A stretch of 64,000 nt of DNA from Aestuariibaculum sediminum. GTDB lineage: Bacteria > Bacteroidota > Bacteroidia > Flavobacteriales > Flavobacteriaceae. The DNA lies in NCBI RefSeq assembly GCF_014596945.1, contig NZ_JACVXB010000001.1, positions 990,314-1,054,313 on the forward strand. The letters run 5' to 3'. Below are positions 52,966 through 62,866 of the stretch, piece by piece. The notes below the pieces were generated by a model. That model made no database searches. It saw only the letters and a list, made by a program, of their open reading frames with translations, and was not told the DNA's origin. A program made the translations under genes and the position numbers. The stretch's first letter is position 1, and every line of letters begins with the position of its first letter.

Positions 52966-54794
52966 TCATTATCGTTGTTTCCCATAAACTTTCGTTCTAG
53001 TTCGGCTTGAAATTCTTCCATAACAGGTTTAACTGTAGATTCGGGTAAATCGGCTATTTTAATATACATCAAGCCGTCAACCGAGTTGTTAAATAGCGGG
53101 TCGACATTAAAAGCGACCAGTCGTGCATTTTGTTTAATGTATTTTTTAAGTAAAACAGGTAAACGTAATGCGCCTGGTTCTACTTCATCAATTATTTTAT
53201 CAAATTTATTCAAATCGGCTTCGGTTTCATCGAATACGAAATCTTTATCGGCATCCTTTAGTTTTACCTTGAATTCTTTTTTAGGTCGAACATATTGAGC
53301 AATATAAGGATCGTAATAATGCGATTTCATAAACTCAATCATTAATGATTTTGAGAAGTTTGAAAACTGATTACTGATACTTACACCACCAATTAGATAT
53401 TTATGTTCTGGATAACGTAAGGTGATATGAACAATACCTTTCCAAAGTAGGAATAAAGGCATTGGTTTTTGTTGGTACTCTTTAATTATGAAGGCGCGAC
53501 CCATTTCAATGGATTGACTCATCATCTTAAATAATTCGGGCTCAAATCGAAATAAATCTTGTAAATAAAATCCGTTGATACCGTATTTTTCAAATATTTG
53601 AGCACCTAGACCCATGCGATAAGCCCCTACAATTACTTCGGCCTCATTATCCCACAAGAACATGTGATGGTAATAGGTGTCGAAATTATCTAAATCGATT
53701 GATTCGTTTGTTCCTTCACCAACTTCACGAAAAGTAATTTCTCGTAAGCGACCAATTTCTCTTAAAATGCTTGGAATTTTAATGGGTTCTGCTAAAAACA
53801 CTTCGTAATTTTTACTTTGTAGTAAACGAGCATCTTGATCTCTTAAATTGTTCACCTCTTCTGTCATTAATGCCTTATCAACAGGAGTTACAATGTTTTT
53901 AGGAAGTTTTGACGCTTTTAAAGTAGATGAAATATTGTCTAATATTTTCGATTTGTTTTCGAAGGCATTAGACAGCATATAGGTTTTACGTCTTAAAAAT
54001 TCTGAAAATTCCTCTAGCGAAGTGTGTTCTTTTTGATCGGCTACCGAAATAGGTCTGCCAATGCGTACTTTTATAGTGCGGCGTTTTTGTGTAAGTAATT
54101 CCGAAGGTAATTTGGCTGTTCTAAGGGTATCACTAATTTTAGATAGCTTGTAAAATAATTTACTGTTTTTAGCATGAAAATAAATTGGCACGACGGGTAC
54201 TTCGGCTTTTTTAACAAGTTTCATGGCGGCTTCTTCCCAAGGGCGATCTACAACCAATTTACCATCGCGGTAAGTCGAAACTTCTCCGGCAGGGAAAATA
54301 CCCAGCGGATGCCCTTCACGTAAATGAAGAATAGCATTTTTAAATCCAGCAATGCTTGATTTTGCGTCTTTACGATTTTCAAAAGGGTTTACAGGCATTA
54401 TGAAGGGCTTTAAAGGCTCTATTCTATGCAATAAAAAATTAGCTATAATTTTAAAATCTTTGCGTTGTTCTAGCATTAATTTTAAGAGAAGAATGCCATC
54501 TATACCACCCAACGGATGGTTAGATACAGTAATATATGCACCGTCTTTAGGCAAGCGTTTTAAATCTTCTTCGGGGATTTCGAATTTTATTTTAAAATCA
54601 TCTAAAATGGCATCTAAAAATGGTAGCTCATTTAAGTGTTTGTTGCGATTATATATTCTATTTAGGGTAGAAATTTTCAGAACTTTCATAAGTAACCAGC
54701 CTAAAAATGTACCTATAAAACCATACTTGTCTACGTGGATAACTTTAGCGACTTCTTTGGCTGTGACTAACCCCGTGTTTTGTTGCTTGCTCAT
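52956..54794 (-). CDS. olsF: OlsF-type bifunctional acyltransferase for ornithine (amino-acid) lipids
   Basis: A 612-residue fusion. The N-terminal half (about 60-270) is a PlsC/OlsA-like O-acyltransferase with 'ITVSNHPLGGIDGILLLKLM' (H93, D99) and 'PLGIFPAGEVSTYRDG'. The C-terminal half (about 325-530) is an OlsB-like N-acyltransferase of the GNAT/hemolysin type ('VIVGAYRMGLGAQIFEKYGI', 'QSIEMGRAFIIKEYQ'). This order matches OlsF, known from Serratia and Flavobacterium, which makes ornithine lipids from ornithine in two steps. The acceptor could also be glycine or another amino acid. It is monocistronic. Confidence 0.85.
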   Translation of the reverse strand: MSKQQNTGLVTAKEVAKVIHVDKYGFIGTFLGWLLMKVLKISTLNRIYNRNKHLNELPFLDAILDDFKIKFEIPEEDLKRLPKDGAYITVSNHPLGGIDGILLLKLMLEQRKDFKIIANFLLHRIEPLKPFIMPVNPFENRKDAKSSIAGFKNAILHLREGHPLGIFPAGEVSTYRDGKLVVDRPWEEAAMKLVKKAEVPVVPIYFHAKNSKLFYKLSKISDTLRTAKLPSELLTQKRRTIKVRIGRPISVADQKEHTSLEEFSEFLRRKTYMLSNAFENKSKILDNISSTLKASKLPKNIVTPVDKALMTEEVNNLRDQDARLLQSKNYEVFLAEPIKIPSILREIGRLREITFREVGEGTNESIDLDNFDTYYHHMFLWDNEAEVIVGAYRMGLGAQIFEKYGINGFYLQDLFRFEPELFKMMSQSIEMGRAFIIKEYQQKPMPLFLLWKGIVHITLRYPEHKYLIGGVSISNQFSNFSKSLMIEFMKSHYYDPYIAQYVRPKKEFKVKLKDADKDFVFDETEADLNKFDKIIDEVEPGALRLPVLLKKYIKQNARLVAFNVDPLFNNSVDGLMYIKIADLPESTVKPVMEEFQAELERKFMGNNDNESN

Positions 54795-54901
54795 GTGTGT
54801 AAATGTACTAAAATGTTTATTTACTCAGTAGTTGAGATTAAAAATACTCCCAGTTTAAACTAATTATTATTGTTGTTTATTGTGTCTTACCAAATTAGCA
54901 A

Positions 54902-56158
54902 TTAAGCTTGTTTACTTACTATTTGTACAGTTTCTTGGGTTAATTGTTTTAATAACACGGTTTTATCGGATTCAATTTGTTTAATGGCTTCTTCATTATA
55001 ATGGCGAATTGTATAAAGTGATACGTTTTTATAAAAAGTTACTTTAAACTTTGCTTTTAAATGATGCAGTAGTTTTTCTATGTTATCATAATTATCATCA
55101 ACACAAACCGAAAAACTAATAGCTGAGTTTTGAATTACATCCACTTTCATTTTATATAAATGAAGTAAATTAAAAATGTCACTAATGTTTTCTTCAACGA
55201 TATACGAGAAATCTAGAGAGGATAATGAAATTAGTATCTGATTTTTTTTAACAATAAAACAAGGCACCAGAGGATCTAAGGTTACATCTTTACCAATGCA
55301 TGTGCCTGGTTTTTCAGGATGTAAAAACGATTTAACATATAAAGGAATCTCTTTTGATTGTAGAGGTTGTATGGTTTTAGGGTGTATAACTGAAGCGCCA
55401 TAAAAAGCCAGTTCTATGGTTTCGCGATAACTAATATTATTCAACAATTGTGCATTTTCAAAATACCGAGGATCGGCATTTAACACTCCAGGAACGTCTT
55501 TCCATATTGTTACGCTAATGGCGTTTAAAGAGTAGGCGTATATTGCAGCAGTATAATCGCTGCCTTCTCGACCTAGGGTAGTTGTAAAGTTATTATCATC
55601 ACTTCCTAAAAAGCCTTGCGTTATATTTAAAACTTGTTGATTAACACCTGATTTAATTAATTGTTGTGTGCGGTCCCAATTTACATAAGCTCTTCTGTAA
55701 TAGTTATCAGTTTTAATTTGATTTCGAACATCGATCCATTGATTTTTTATACCAATGGCGTTTAAATATTCACTTACAATAGTAGTAGATACAAGTTCTC
55801 CGAAACCAACAATCTGATCGTAAACAAAGTTGTAATCTGGTGATTTATTGTGTTTAAAAAATGTCTTTAATTCATCAAAAAAAGAGGATACTTTAGTGTA
55901 AACCTGATGGTTCTCATTCTCAAAAAGGGTGAGTAAAATTTCGTTGTGATATTTTATAACTTCTTGAATTGAACTTTGTAATTCGGCTTTATTATCAAAA
56001 TAGTTTTTTACAACTATTTCCAGACTATTGGTTGTTTTTCCCATAGCCGATATTACAATCAAGGTATTTTTATATCCGGTTTGCTGTAAAACCGAAGCTA
56101 AATTTTTAACACCTTCAGCATCTTTAACCGATGCACCACCAAATTTAAAAACCTGCAT
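54902..56158 (-). CDS. aspartate kinase (monofunctional)
   Basis: A 418-residue enzyme catalysing the first step of Lys, Thr and Met synthesis. It has 'VFKFGGASVKDAEGVKNLAS', 'TTLGREGSDYTAAIYAYSLN' and 'VTIWKDVPGVLNADPRYFEN', followed by C-terminal ACT-like regulatory regions (about 295-400). No homoserine dehydrogenase domain is attached. It starts one base after the GNAT stop, so both are on one transcript. A TATCTTTG box at 56658-56665 in front of the GNAT gene is a likely -7 element. Confidence 0.93.
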   Translation of the reverse strand: MQVFKFGGASVKDAEGVKNLASVLQQTGYKNTLIVISAMGKTTNSLEIVVKNYFDNKAELQSSIQEVIKYHNEILLTLFENENHQVYTKVSSFFDELKTFFKHNKSPDYNFVYDQIVGFGELVSTTIVSEYLNAIGIKNQWIDVRNQIKTDNYYRRAYVNWDRTQQLIKSGVNQQVLNITQGFLGSDDNNFTTTLGREGSDYTAAIYAYSLNAISVTIWKDVPGVLNADPRYFENAQLLNNISYRETIELAFYGASVIHPKTIQPLQSKEIPLYVKSFLHPEKPGTCIGKDVTLDPLVPCFIVKKNQILISLSSLDFSYIVEENISDIFNLLHLYKMKVDVIQNSAISFSVCVDDNYDNIEKLLHHLKAKFKVTFYKNVSLYTIRHYNEEAIKQIESDKTVLLKQLTQETVQIVSKQA

Positions 56159-56159
56159 G

Positions 56160-56639
56160 TTACAAACTAGATATATAATCTTTTATGCCTTGTTCTCCTA
56201 AATGGACAACATTCCAATCGCGTAAAACCTGTGCGCCTTTCTTTTCGTAAAGGTTGATTGCTGGAGTATTCCAGTCTAATACTTCCCAGTTAATTCTTCT
56301 TACACCAAGGCTATGACCTAGTTTCACGACTTCGTCGAGTAATGCTGTTCCTATGCCAAAACCACGCATGGATTCATCAACAACTAGGTCTTCAAGGTGT
56401 AATATTTTACCTTTCCAGGTAGAATAGCGATGAAACATGATAGCTGTGCCTTGTACTAAGCCTTCTACTTCGGCAACCAGGCATATAAAAGCTGGATTAT
56501 CTTTAAATCCGTCGTTTTCTAAATCTTTTAGTGTAACTTCTACAGCGTCAGGTTCTTTCTCAAATACAGCAAGCTGATTTATTAGTTCCAACACCCTTGA
56601 CATATCTTCTTTTTTAGCTTTTCTAATTGTAAAATTCAT
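56160..56639 (-). CDS. GNAT-family N-acetyltransferase (diamine acetyltransferase-like)
   Basis: A 159-residue GNAT enzyme with acetyl-CoA loop 'DESMRGFGIGTALLDEVVKL' and the SSAT-like opening 'FTIRKAKKEDMSRVLELINQ' plus 'LEDLVVDESMRGFGI' and 'WEVLDWNTPAINLYEKKGA'. The resemblance to spermidine/thialysine acetyltransferases suggests a polyamine or lysine-analogue substrate, but this is not certain. It is coupled to aspartate kinase and divergent from fbp. Confidence 0.9.
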   Translation of the reverse strand: MNFTIRKAKKEDMSRVLELINQLAVFEKEPDAVEVTLKDLENDGFKDNPAFICLVAEVEGLVQGTAIMFHRYSTWKGKILHLEDLVVDESMRGFGIGTALLDEVVKLGHSLGVRRINWEVLDWNTPAINLYEKKGAQVLRDWNVVHLGEQGIKDYISSL

Positions 56640-56760
56640 AATATTTAATAATTATTTCAAAGATAGTTTAAACTTAAATAATCAATGGGGCTTTATCTTA
56701 CGAAATCGTTGTAGTTAAGTAAAAAATAATAGATATTTGTATAAAACAAACCTTCATTCT

Positions 56761-57765
56761 ATGGCTCATAAAAAACAAACTCTGGGAGAATTTATTATTG
56801 AAAATCAAGCTTCATTTAAATATTCTTCCGGTGAGTTGTCTAGTTTACTTAATTCATTACGTTTAGCGGCAAAAATAGTAAATCATGAAGTTAATAAAGC
56901 TGGATTGGTTGATATTATAGGTGCTGCAGGAGATACAAACATTCAAGGCGAAGATCAGCAAAAATTAGATGTTTACGCCAACGATAAATTTATTCAAACG
57001 CTAACCAAACGAAATATCGTTTGTGGTATTGCAAGTGAAGAAGAGGACGATTTTATAACGATAAACAGCATCGACGAAAATCACGGTAATAAATATGTCG
57101 TGTTAATAGATCCTTTAGATGGCTCGTCGAATATTGATGTGAATGTTTCTGTTGGAACGATATTTTCAATTTACCGACGTGTAACACCAGTTGGATCGCC
57201 AGTAACCATTGATGATTTTTTACAAAAAGGAAGCAAGCAAGTCGCAGCCGGATATATTGTCTACGGAACGTCTACCATGTTAGTTTATACAACGGGAGAT
57301 GGCGTTAATGGGTTTACTTTAAACCCTGCAATAGGTTCTTTTTATTTGTCGCATCCCGATATGATGTTTCCTGAAGATGGTAATATTTATTCGGTAAACG
57401 AGGGGAACTATATACAGTTTCCTCAAGGTATAAAGGATTATATAAAATATTGTCAGATGGATGAAGGGGACCGACCGTATACTTCTAGATATATTGGTTC
57501 TTTAGTTTCTGATTTTCATCGAAATATGATAAAGGGCGGGATTTATATGTACCCACAAAGTTCTAAAAACCCTAAGGGAAAATTACGTTTATTATATGAG
57601 TGCAATCCTATGGCATTTTTAGCAGAACAGGCCAACGGTAAGGCTAGCGATGGTTTTAACCGTATTTTAGATATTGAACCCACCGAATTGCATGAGCGTG
57701 TTCCATTTATTTGTGGAAGCAAGAATATGGTTGATAAATGTGAAGAATTTATGAAAAACCAATAA
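56761..57765 (+). CDS. fbp: fructose-1,6-bisphosphatase class I
   Basis: A 334-residue gluconeogenic enzyme removing the 1-phosphate of fructose 1,6-bisphosphate. The metal site is '[20 protein letters not shown]' and 'ASEEEDDF'; substrate-binding '[20 protein letters not shown]' and '[20 protein letters not shown]' are present. The ATG at 56761 is taken; a TTG eight codons upstream is in frame but gives no family match. It is divergent from GNAT/aspartate kinase. Confidence 0.96.
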   Translation: MAHKKQTLGEFIIENQASFKYSSGELSSLLNSLRLAAKIVNHEVNKAGLVDIIGAAGDTNIQGEDQQKLDVYANDKFIQTLTKRNIVCGIASEEEDDFITINSIDENHGNKYVVLIDPLDGSSNIDVNVSVGTIFSIYRRVTPVGSPVTIDDFLQKGSKQVAAGYIVYGTSTMLVYTTGDGVNGFTLNPAIGSFYLSHPDMMFPEDGNIYSVNEGNYIQFPQGIKDYIKYCQMDEGDRPYTSRYIGSLVSDFHRNMIKGGIYMYPQSSKNPKGKLRLLYECNPMAFLAEQANGKASDGFNRILDIEPTELHERVPFICGSKNMVDKCEEFMKNQ

Positions 57766-58106
57766 ATTATTGATTTTAAATTGGTAAAAAAAGCGTGCTA
57801 TCTGGCACGCTTTTTTTTTGATATTTGGTTATTAACAATTACGGATAAATCAATATTTTCTGTAGGTTAATTTTCTATATTTAACATTTTTTAATTGTCC
57901 GTAAAGCCTATTAAATGCTAGTGATGCGTTGTTTCGAATTAATTTCGGAATTTCATAATATTAATAATCTGAAACTTACTATAATCCCATGGTTTATCTA
58001 ACAGCAATCGTGTGTCATCCCTTTTTTGTTAATGAGTTACACATGTGAAAATGATCATGTCGATAAATAGAATTCAATAATCTAAAACCATCCTAATCTA
58101 AAACAA
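57766..58106. other. intergenic gap of 341 bases
   Basis: Apart from the fbp terminator I see no gene, palindrome or convincing promoter here; the DNA is plain and AT-rich up to the MORN-protein start. Confidence 0.6.
57786..57819 (+). terminator. rho-independent terminator of fbp
   Basis: The stem AAGCGTGC / GCACGCTT with a six-base loop is flanked by an A-run and nine T residues. Confidence 0.88.
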
Positions 58107-59462
58107 ATGAAGAATAAATTGCTATTCGTGTTTGCGATAATATTGATATGCAGTCTCACATATGCACAAGAACATAAAGCATATTATCCTGATAAAACCT
58201 TAAAAGAAATAGGCGCATACGAGAATGGTGAAGCTACTGGCGAATGGCGATATTATCATGAAAATGGAAAATTGAGTGAAATGGGCAAATTTGAAAGCGG
58301 ACAAAAAATTGGGGTTTGGAAAACATATCGCAAAACTGGGACATTAAAATTTACCAGAACTTATAATCAGGGAGTCTTAACAGGAGCTTGGAAATACCAC
58401 TATGAAAATGGACAATTGGCAAAAATTGGAGCCTACCACAATGATGAAGCTACTGGAGACTGGAAATATTTTCATATGAATGGAAAATTGAGTAATAGTG
58501 GCAAATTTGAAAACGGACTAAAAATAGGAAGATGGAATTCGTATTTTGAAAATGGGGAATTAAGAGAAACCAGAAATTATATCAATGGAAGATATAGTGG
58601 AGCATTTAAATCATTTTACGAAAATGGACAATTGGCAAAAATAGGAGCCTACCAGAACAATGAAGCTACTGGAGCATGGAAATCGTATTATGAAAACGGA
58701 CAATTAAAACAAATAGGTACATGTGTCAATGGAAAACCATCAGGTGTTTGGAAACATTATCATGAAAATGGCCAATTAAAATGTACTGAGAATTATGTTG
58801 GAGGAATTCTAACAAGAGAGTATCAATCCTTTTATGAAAACGGAAAACTAAATGAGATTGGTGAATTTGAGAACGGAGAAAGAATTGGAACCTGGAAAAA
58901 ATATCATGACAATGGCCAATTAGAGTTTGCTGTAGTTTACGATAATGGAAAACGAATTGGAGAAGTAAAAGTATATTTCGATACAGGGGAATTAAGACAT
59001 ATTATGGCCTTTGATAAAGGAAAGAAAACAGGAATTTGGAAAGCATTTAATCGTAAAGGCCAATTAAAACAAATTGGAGCCTATAAAAATGGTATAGAAG
59101 TCGGGATTCATAAAGAATTTTACGACAATGGGAATTTATTAGCTATTAAAGACTATTCTAATGAAAAAGGTATAGCCGAATCGAAAGTATATAGGAAAAG
59201 TGGGGAATTGTGGCAAGTAGGAAAATATATTAATAATAAACCAACTGGTGAATGGAAAATTTATCATCGAAATAATAGGATTTATCAAATAAGAATATGG
59301 AAAGATGGTAAATTTATGAATATCATAGTATGTGTGGACAATAAAGGTAATAGACTGGATAAGGGTACTTTATCTCATGGAAATGGCACTGTAAATTATT
59401 ATGATGAAAACGGAAATTTAACTGAAACAAAAAATTATGTTGATGGAGTATTAAAAAAATAA
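58107..59462 (+). CDS. exported MORN-repeat (toxin-antitoxin YwqK-like) protein
   Basis: A 451-residue protein with a signal peptide ('KLLFVFAIILICSLTYAQ') followed by about 17 tandem MORN_2 repeats of 24 residues, each like 'YYENGQLKQIGTCVNGKPSG' followed by VWKH. The repeats in the first half are arranged in a higher-order unit of three (72 residues, 216 bases). They form an elongated beta-hairpin array outside the inner membrane. The name YwqK antitoxin for such proteins rests on a distant relation and no toxin is adjacent. Function is unknown. Confidence 0.85.
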   Translation: MKNKLLFVFAIILICSLTYAQEHKAYYPDKTLKEIGAYENGEATGEWRYYHENGKLSEMGKFESGQKIGVWKTYRKTGTLKFTRTYNQGVLTGAWKYHYENGQLAKIGAYHNDEATGDWKYFHMNGKLSNSGKFENGLKIGRWNSYFENGELRETRNYINGRYSGAFKSFYENGQLAKIGAYQNNEATGAWKSYYENGQLKQIGTCVNGKPSGVWKHYHENGQLKCTENYVGGILTREYQSFYENGKLNEIGEFENGERIGTWKKYHDNGQLEFAVVYDNGKRIGEVKVYFDTGELRHIMAFDKGKKTGIWKAFNRKGQLKQIGAYKNGIEVGIHKEFYDNGNLLAIKDYSNEKGIAESKVYRKSGELWQVGKYINNKPTGEWKIYHRNNRIYQIRIWKDGKFMNIIVCVDNKGNRLDKGTLSHGNGTVNYYDENGNLTETKNYVDGVLKK

Positions 59463-59532
59463 ATTGAAATTTTTGAGTTAAAACCTTAAATATAGGAGTA
59501 TATCACAAAGAGTTTAAAGTTTAATATTGAGT

Positions 59533-61386
59533 TTATCCTCCCGCTTTTATAGCTTGTATACAGTCATCGAAAGTTTCGAAAATATGTTCAAACGGAATTA
59601 AATCTGGAATAATATCAATACGTTCCATCATATATTTAGGCTGTGGTAATAAATCTACAAAGTAAACCGTGATATTATTTTTGCTTAAATCCTGTAATAC
59701 GTCTTCCATGGCATAAAGTCCAGATTGGTCTATGTATTGCATACGATCTAATCTGATAATAACTTTAGAGGCCGTGGATGGAATTTGATTAGCAACATTT
59801 TGAAAATTACTGGTTGAGCCGAAAAATAAAGGGCCTTTAACATGCTTAATAAATACATCGGCTTTTAGTTTCTCCGGGAAGTTTGCCTCGTCTTTCCAAG
59901 CGGGTTCTTGTTTTAAAGGAATAACTTCAGAGCGTTCTCCGGTTAAGTCGCCAATTTTTTTCATAAACATTAATGAAGCTATAACAAGTCCAATGCCTAC
60001 GGCGTATACTAAATTCCAAAATGATGACAGTAATAAAACCGTAAGCATCACCATTACTTCAGCACTAAATTTTAAAGGGCCTATTTTAATGTCCTTAGGT
60101 AAGCTAGGAATGGCTTTGAGTCCTTTATAATCCATAACACCAATACCAACTGTAATTAAAATACCAGCAAGCACTGCAGCAGGAATTTTTGAAGCAATGG
60201 GCCCCAGGCCAATTAAAATTATAAACAGCATAAGCCCTGCAATCATGCCTGATAATTTTGTTTTTCCACCTGAATTGATATTTACTACCGTTCTAATAGT
60301 TGCACCAGCACCAGGAATTCCGCCGAAAAGAGCGGCTATACTGTTGCCAATACCTTGGCCAATAAGTTCTTTGTTTGGTTGATGTTTTGTTTTGGTCATA
60401 TTATCGGCTACCACACTGGTAAGTAAAGAATCTATGGCACCTAATAGCGAAAGGGTTAAGGCAGTAAAAATATAGGGCGTTATGTTTTTTAAGCTAAATT
60501 CTGTAAATATGTCCAGGTTAATTTGTGGTAAGCCACTCGGTATTTCTTCAATAGGTCTGTAATTTAACCCCAAAGCTAAAGCAGCTCCCGAAACAACAAC
60601 CAAAGCTACTAATGTACTGGGTATTTTAGTAGTTATTTTTTTGAAGCCGTAAATAATAATGATCGTTATAATAGAAAGCGAAAGTTCTAGCCAATTGATG
60701 TGACTTAATGCTCTGGGTAATATTTTTAAGGTGCCGAGTACTCCTGAAGCTTCATTTTTTGCTAAAGTTTTCGATTCCTTCAAAATTTCGGCTTCGGTGA
60801 TATGTTGCGCACGAGTTATGGTTTCTTTAAAATCCTCAAGAACTAAAATCCCCTCGCCAGCTTCTTCTTTTAAAATATTTTCTAATATTAATTCTTCAGC
60901 TTGAGGTTTAAACTGGTTTACATAGTTTTGGTCTTCCTTAGGATAATATCCTATTGAAGGCAGTATTTGAGTCACTAAAATGATAACGCCAATAGCAGTC
61001 ATAAAACCTGAAACTACAGGGTAAGGGATATATTTTATATAGCGACCTAATCCCAATATACCCAAAACAATTTGCATGAAACCAGAAAGAAGAAAAACAG
61101 TTAATATTGCGGGAAGCGCCTTGTTTACATCGCCGTCATTAACGGCTATAATTCCAGCAATAATAACCATACTTACTGCTGTCATAGGGGCTGTGGGACC
61201 CGAAATTTGTGTATTGGTCCCTCCAAATAAAGCGGCGAAAAAACTCAAGAAAATAGCACCATAAAGTCCGGCACTAGGGCCTAAACCAGAAGAAACTCCA
61301 AATGCCAATGCGAGCGGTAATGCTACAATGCCGGCAGTAATACCTCCAAAGGCATCACCTTTAATATTTGAAAGGAGTTTTTTCAT
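59533..61386 (-). CDS. SulP-family inorganic anion transporter with STAS domain
   Basis: A 617-residue protein. Residues 1-480 form the SulP membrane part with about 12-14 helices ('GVSSGLGPSAGLYGAIFLSF', 'TQISGPTAPMTAVSMVIIAG', 'GIPGAGATIRTVVNINSGGK'), with a cytoplasmic insertion of about 60 residues between helices (about 155-215). The C-terminal 120 residues are a STAS domain ('KVIIRLDRMQYIDQSGLYAM'). The likely substrate is bicarbonate because carbonic anhydrase and another SulP gene are close by; sulfate is the alternative. Confidence 0.92.
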   Translation of the reverse strand: MKKLLSNIKGDAFGGITAGIVALPLALAFGVSSGLGPSAGLYGAIFLSFFAALFGGTNTQISGPTAPMTAVSMVIIAGIIAVNDGDVNKALPAILTVFLLSGFMQIVLGILGLGRYIKYIPYPVVSGFMTAIGVIILVTQILPSIGYYPKEDQNYVNQFKPQAEELILENILKEEAGEGILVLEDFKETITRAQHITEAEILKESKTLAKNEASGVLGTLKILPRALSHINWLELSLSIITIIIIYGFKKITTKIPSTLVALVVVSGAALALGLNYRPIEEIPSGLPQINLDIFTEFSLKNITPYIFTALTLSLLGAIDSLLTSVVADNMTKTKHQPNKELIGQGIGNSIAALFGGIPGAGATIRTVVNINSGGKTKLSGMIAGLMLFIILIGLGPIASKIPAAVLAGILITVGIGVMDYKGLKAIPSLPKDIKIGPLKFSAEVMVMLTVLLLSSFWNLVYAVGIGLVIASLMFMKKIGDLTGERSEVIPLKQEPAWKDEANFPEKLKADVFIKHVKGPLFFGSTSNFQNVANQIPSTASKVIIRLDRMQYIDQSGLYAMEDVLQDLSKNNITVYFVDLLPQPKYMMERIDIIPDLIPFEHIFETFDDCIQAIKAGG

Positions 61387-61431
61387 GTTTAGCTGGTTGT
61401 TTTTACTAAAGTTACTTGATATTATTCAATT

Positions 61432-61461
61432 AAAAAAGCCATTATACGGAATAATGGCTTT
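61432..61461 (-). terminator. rho-independent terminator of the carbonic anhydrase/DUF2490 transcript
   Basis: The perfect 11-bp stem AAAGCCATTAT / ATAATGGCTTT with a five-base loop is followed on the minus strand by TTTTTT. Confidence 0.85.
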
Positions 61462-61487
61462 AGTAAAAATACGTAAAACAGTGTTTT

Positions 61488-62147
61488 TTAAAAGTTTACA
61501 AAGGCTAAAATATTAAATTGATCACGTCCCGAAGTTTCAAAAAACTGATTCATATATCCAGCTTCAAGTTTGATGTTTTTACTTAGTTTATAACCTAGTC
61601 CACCATATAATCGGTTTCGGTCAAAGATGGAACTTTTAGTATTTAAAAATATTTCGTTATAAGTTGAAAAATAACACTTTCCGGTTTTGGTAAAAGGAAC
61701 ATTAAGACCTAAAAAATAACGAAAACGCATTTTAAAATCACTTTCAACAAAGCGCTGTTCAAAACGATAACGATGGCTTAAGGCCACGCGGCCTATGTTT
61801 TGCTTGGAAATGAATTGTTGAAATATGCGATGCTCATTGATGTTTATTTTGTCATTAGTATTTCCTCCTGTATAATTTTCCGAAAGGATGTAGCCGTAGC
61901 CCAGTAAAACGTTGTTTTTACCTTCGTTAAAGGTGTAACCTAATCCAGTTCGAAGTAACAATTGTTCTAAGTCACCAATAGCATTATAATTACGGTATTG
62001 TACCTCGTGGTGAAGGTCCCATTTAGAATTTATTTTTTTGTTTCCAATATAAATTAGCCAGTTGCCAAAGTTACTGTCTTGGGCTTGTATAAAAAAAGGT
62101 AGTGTTAGCATAAATGCTAACACTACCATGCTCGTTTTCTTTTTCAT
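61488..62147 (-). CDS. DUF2490-family outer-membrane beta-barrel protein
   Basis: A 219-residue protein with a signal peptide ('MVVLAFMLTLPFFIQAQ') and a beta-barrel of the DUF2490 type ('NFGNWLIYIGNKKINSKWDL', 'HEVQYRNYNAIGDLEQLLLR', 'RVALSHRYRFEQRF', closing 'QFNILAFVNF'). It is related to small outer-membrane pores or lipases without active site. It lies 23 bases downstream of the carbonic anhydrase gene, so both are likely co-transcribed. A passive pore for the same substrate is a possible role. Confidence 0.88.
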   Translation of the reverse strand: MKKKTSMVVLAFMLTLPFFIQAQDSNFGNWLIYIGNKKINSKWDLHHEVQYRNYNAIGDLEQLLLRTGLGYTFNEGKNNVLLGYGYILSENYTGGNTNDKININEHRIFQQFISKQNIGRVALSHRYRFEQRFVESDFKMRFRYFLGLNVPFTKTGKCYFSTYNEIFLNTKSSIFDRNRLYGGLGYKLSKNIKLEAGYMNQFFETSGRDQFNILAFVNF

Positions 62148-62170
62148 ACTAAGTTTTAATAAATTATATT

Positions 62171-62800
62171 TTACTCGTAAAAGGTTACCGAACCATCGTT
62201 AATATCGTACATAGCGCCTACAATTTTGATATCACCATTGTCTTCCATTTCCTTTAAAACAGGACTTTCTTTTCGAATACGATTTATGGTCAATTCAACA
62301 TTTTTCTGCGATACGTGATCTACAAATTCTACATTTTTAGAATTTCTTAAACTTGCGTCTGAAGGTTCTGTTACACTTTCTACAGCTGGTTTAATTTTAG
62401 CTAACATACCTGTTAAGTTTCCTAGTTTGGCATCGTCACAGGCTCCTTTTACTGCGCCACAACTGGTGTGACCCAGTACTACGATAAGTTTGGTACCTGC
62501 CAGTTTACAGGCAAATTCCATACTTCCTAAAATATCCTCATTAACAAAGTTTCCTGCAATGCGAACACTGAAAATATCGCCCAAACCTTGATCGAAAACC
62601 AATTCTGCTGAGACTCTTGAGTCAATACAACTTAAAATGGTTGCAAATGGAAATTGTCCGTCACTTGTATCGTTAACCTGTTCTAATAAGTTACGATTAG
62701 CCTTTAAATTGTTTTGAAACCTCTTGTTGCCTTCCTTGAGGAATTGCAATGACTTTTCTGGGGTCATTGTGGCTTGGGTTTCTTTAGTATGTGCTTTCAT
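62171..62800 (-). CDS. beta-class carbonic anhydrase
   Basis: A 209-residue zinc enzyme interconverting CO2 and bicarbonate. Zinc ligands are C58 and D60 in 'ILSCIDSRVSAELVFDQ', and H111 and C114 in 'VVLGHTSCGAVKGACDD'. There is no signal peptide, so it is cytoplasmic. Between a universal stress protein gene and a DUF2490 gene, and with SulP genes on both sides, it probably couples bicarbonate uptake to metabolism or pH control. Confidence 0.95.
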   Translation of the reverse strand: MKAHTKETQATMTPEKSLQFLKEGNKRFQNNLKANRNLLEQVNDTSDGQFPFATILSCIDSRVSAELVFDQGLGDIFSVRIAGNFVNEDILGSMEFACKLAGTKLIVVLGHTSCGAVKGACDDAKLGNLTGMLAKIKPAVESVTEPSDASLRNSKNVEFVDHVSQKNVELTINRIRKESPVLKEMEDNGDIKIVGAMYDINDGSVTFYE

Positions 62801-62866
62801 TATGATGTTTTTTTATTATTAATATTTTTTTAAATACCGATGCTCAATAAACGTATAACGATTGAT

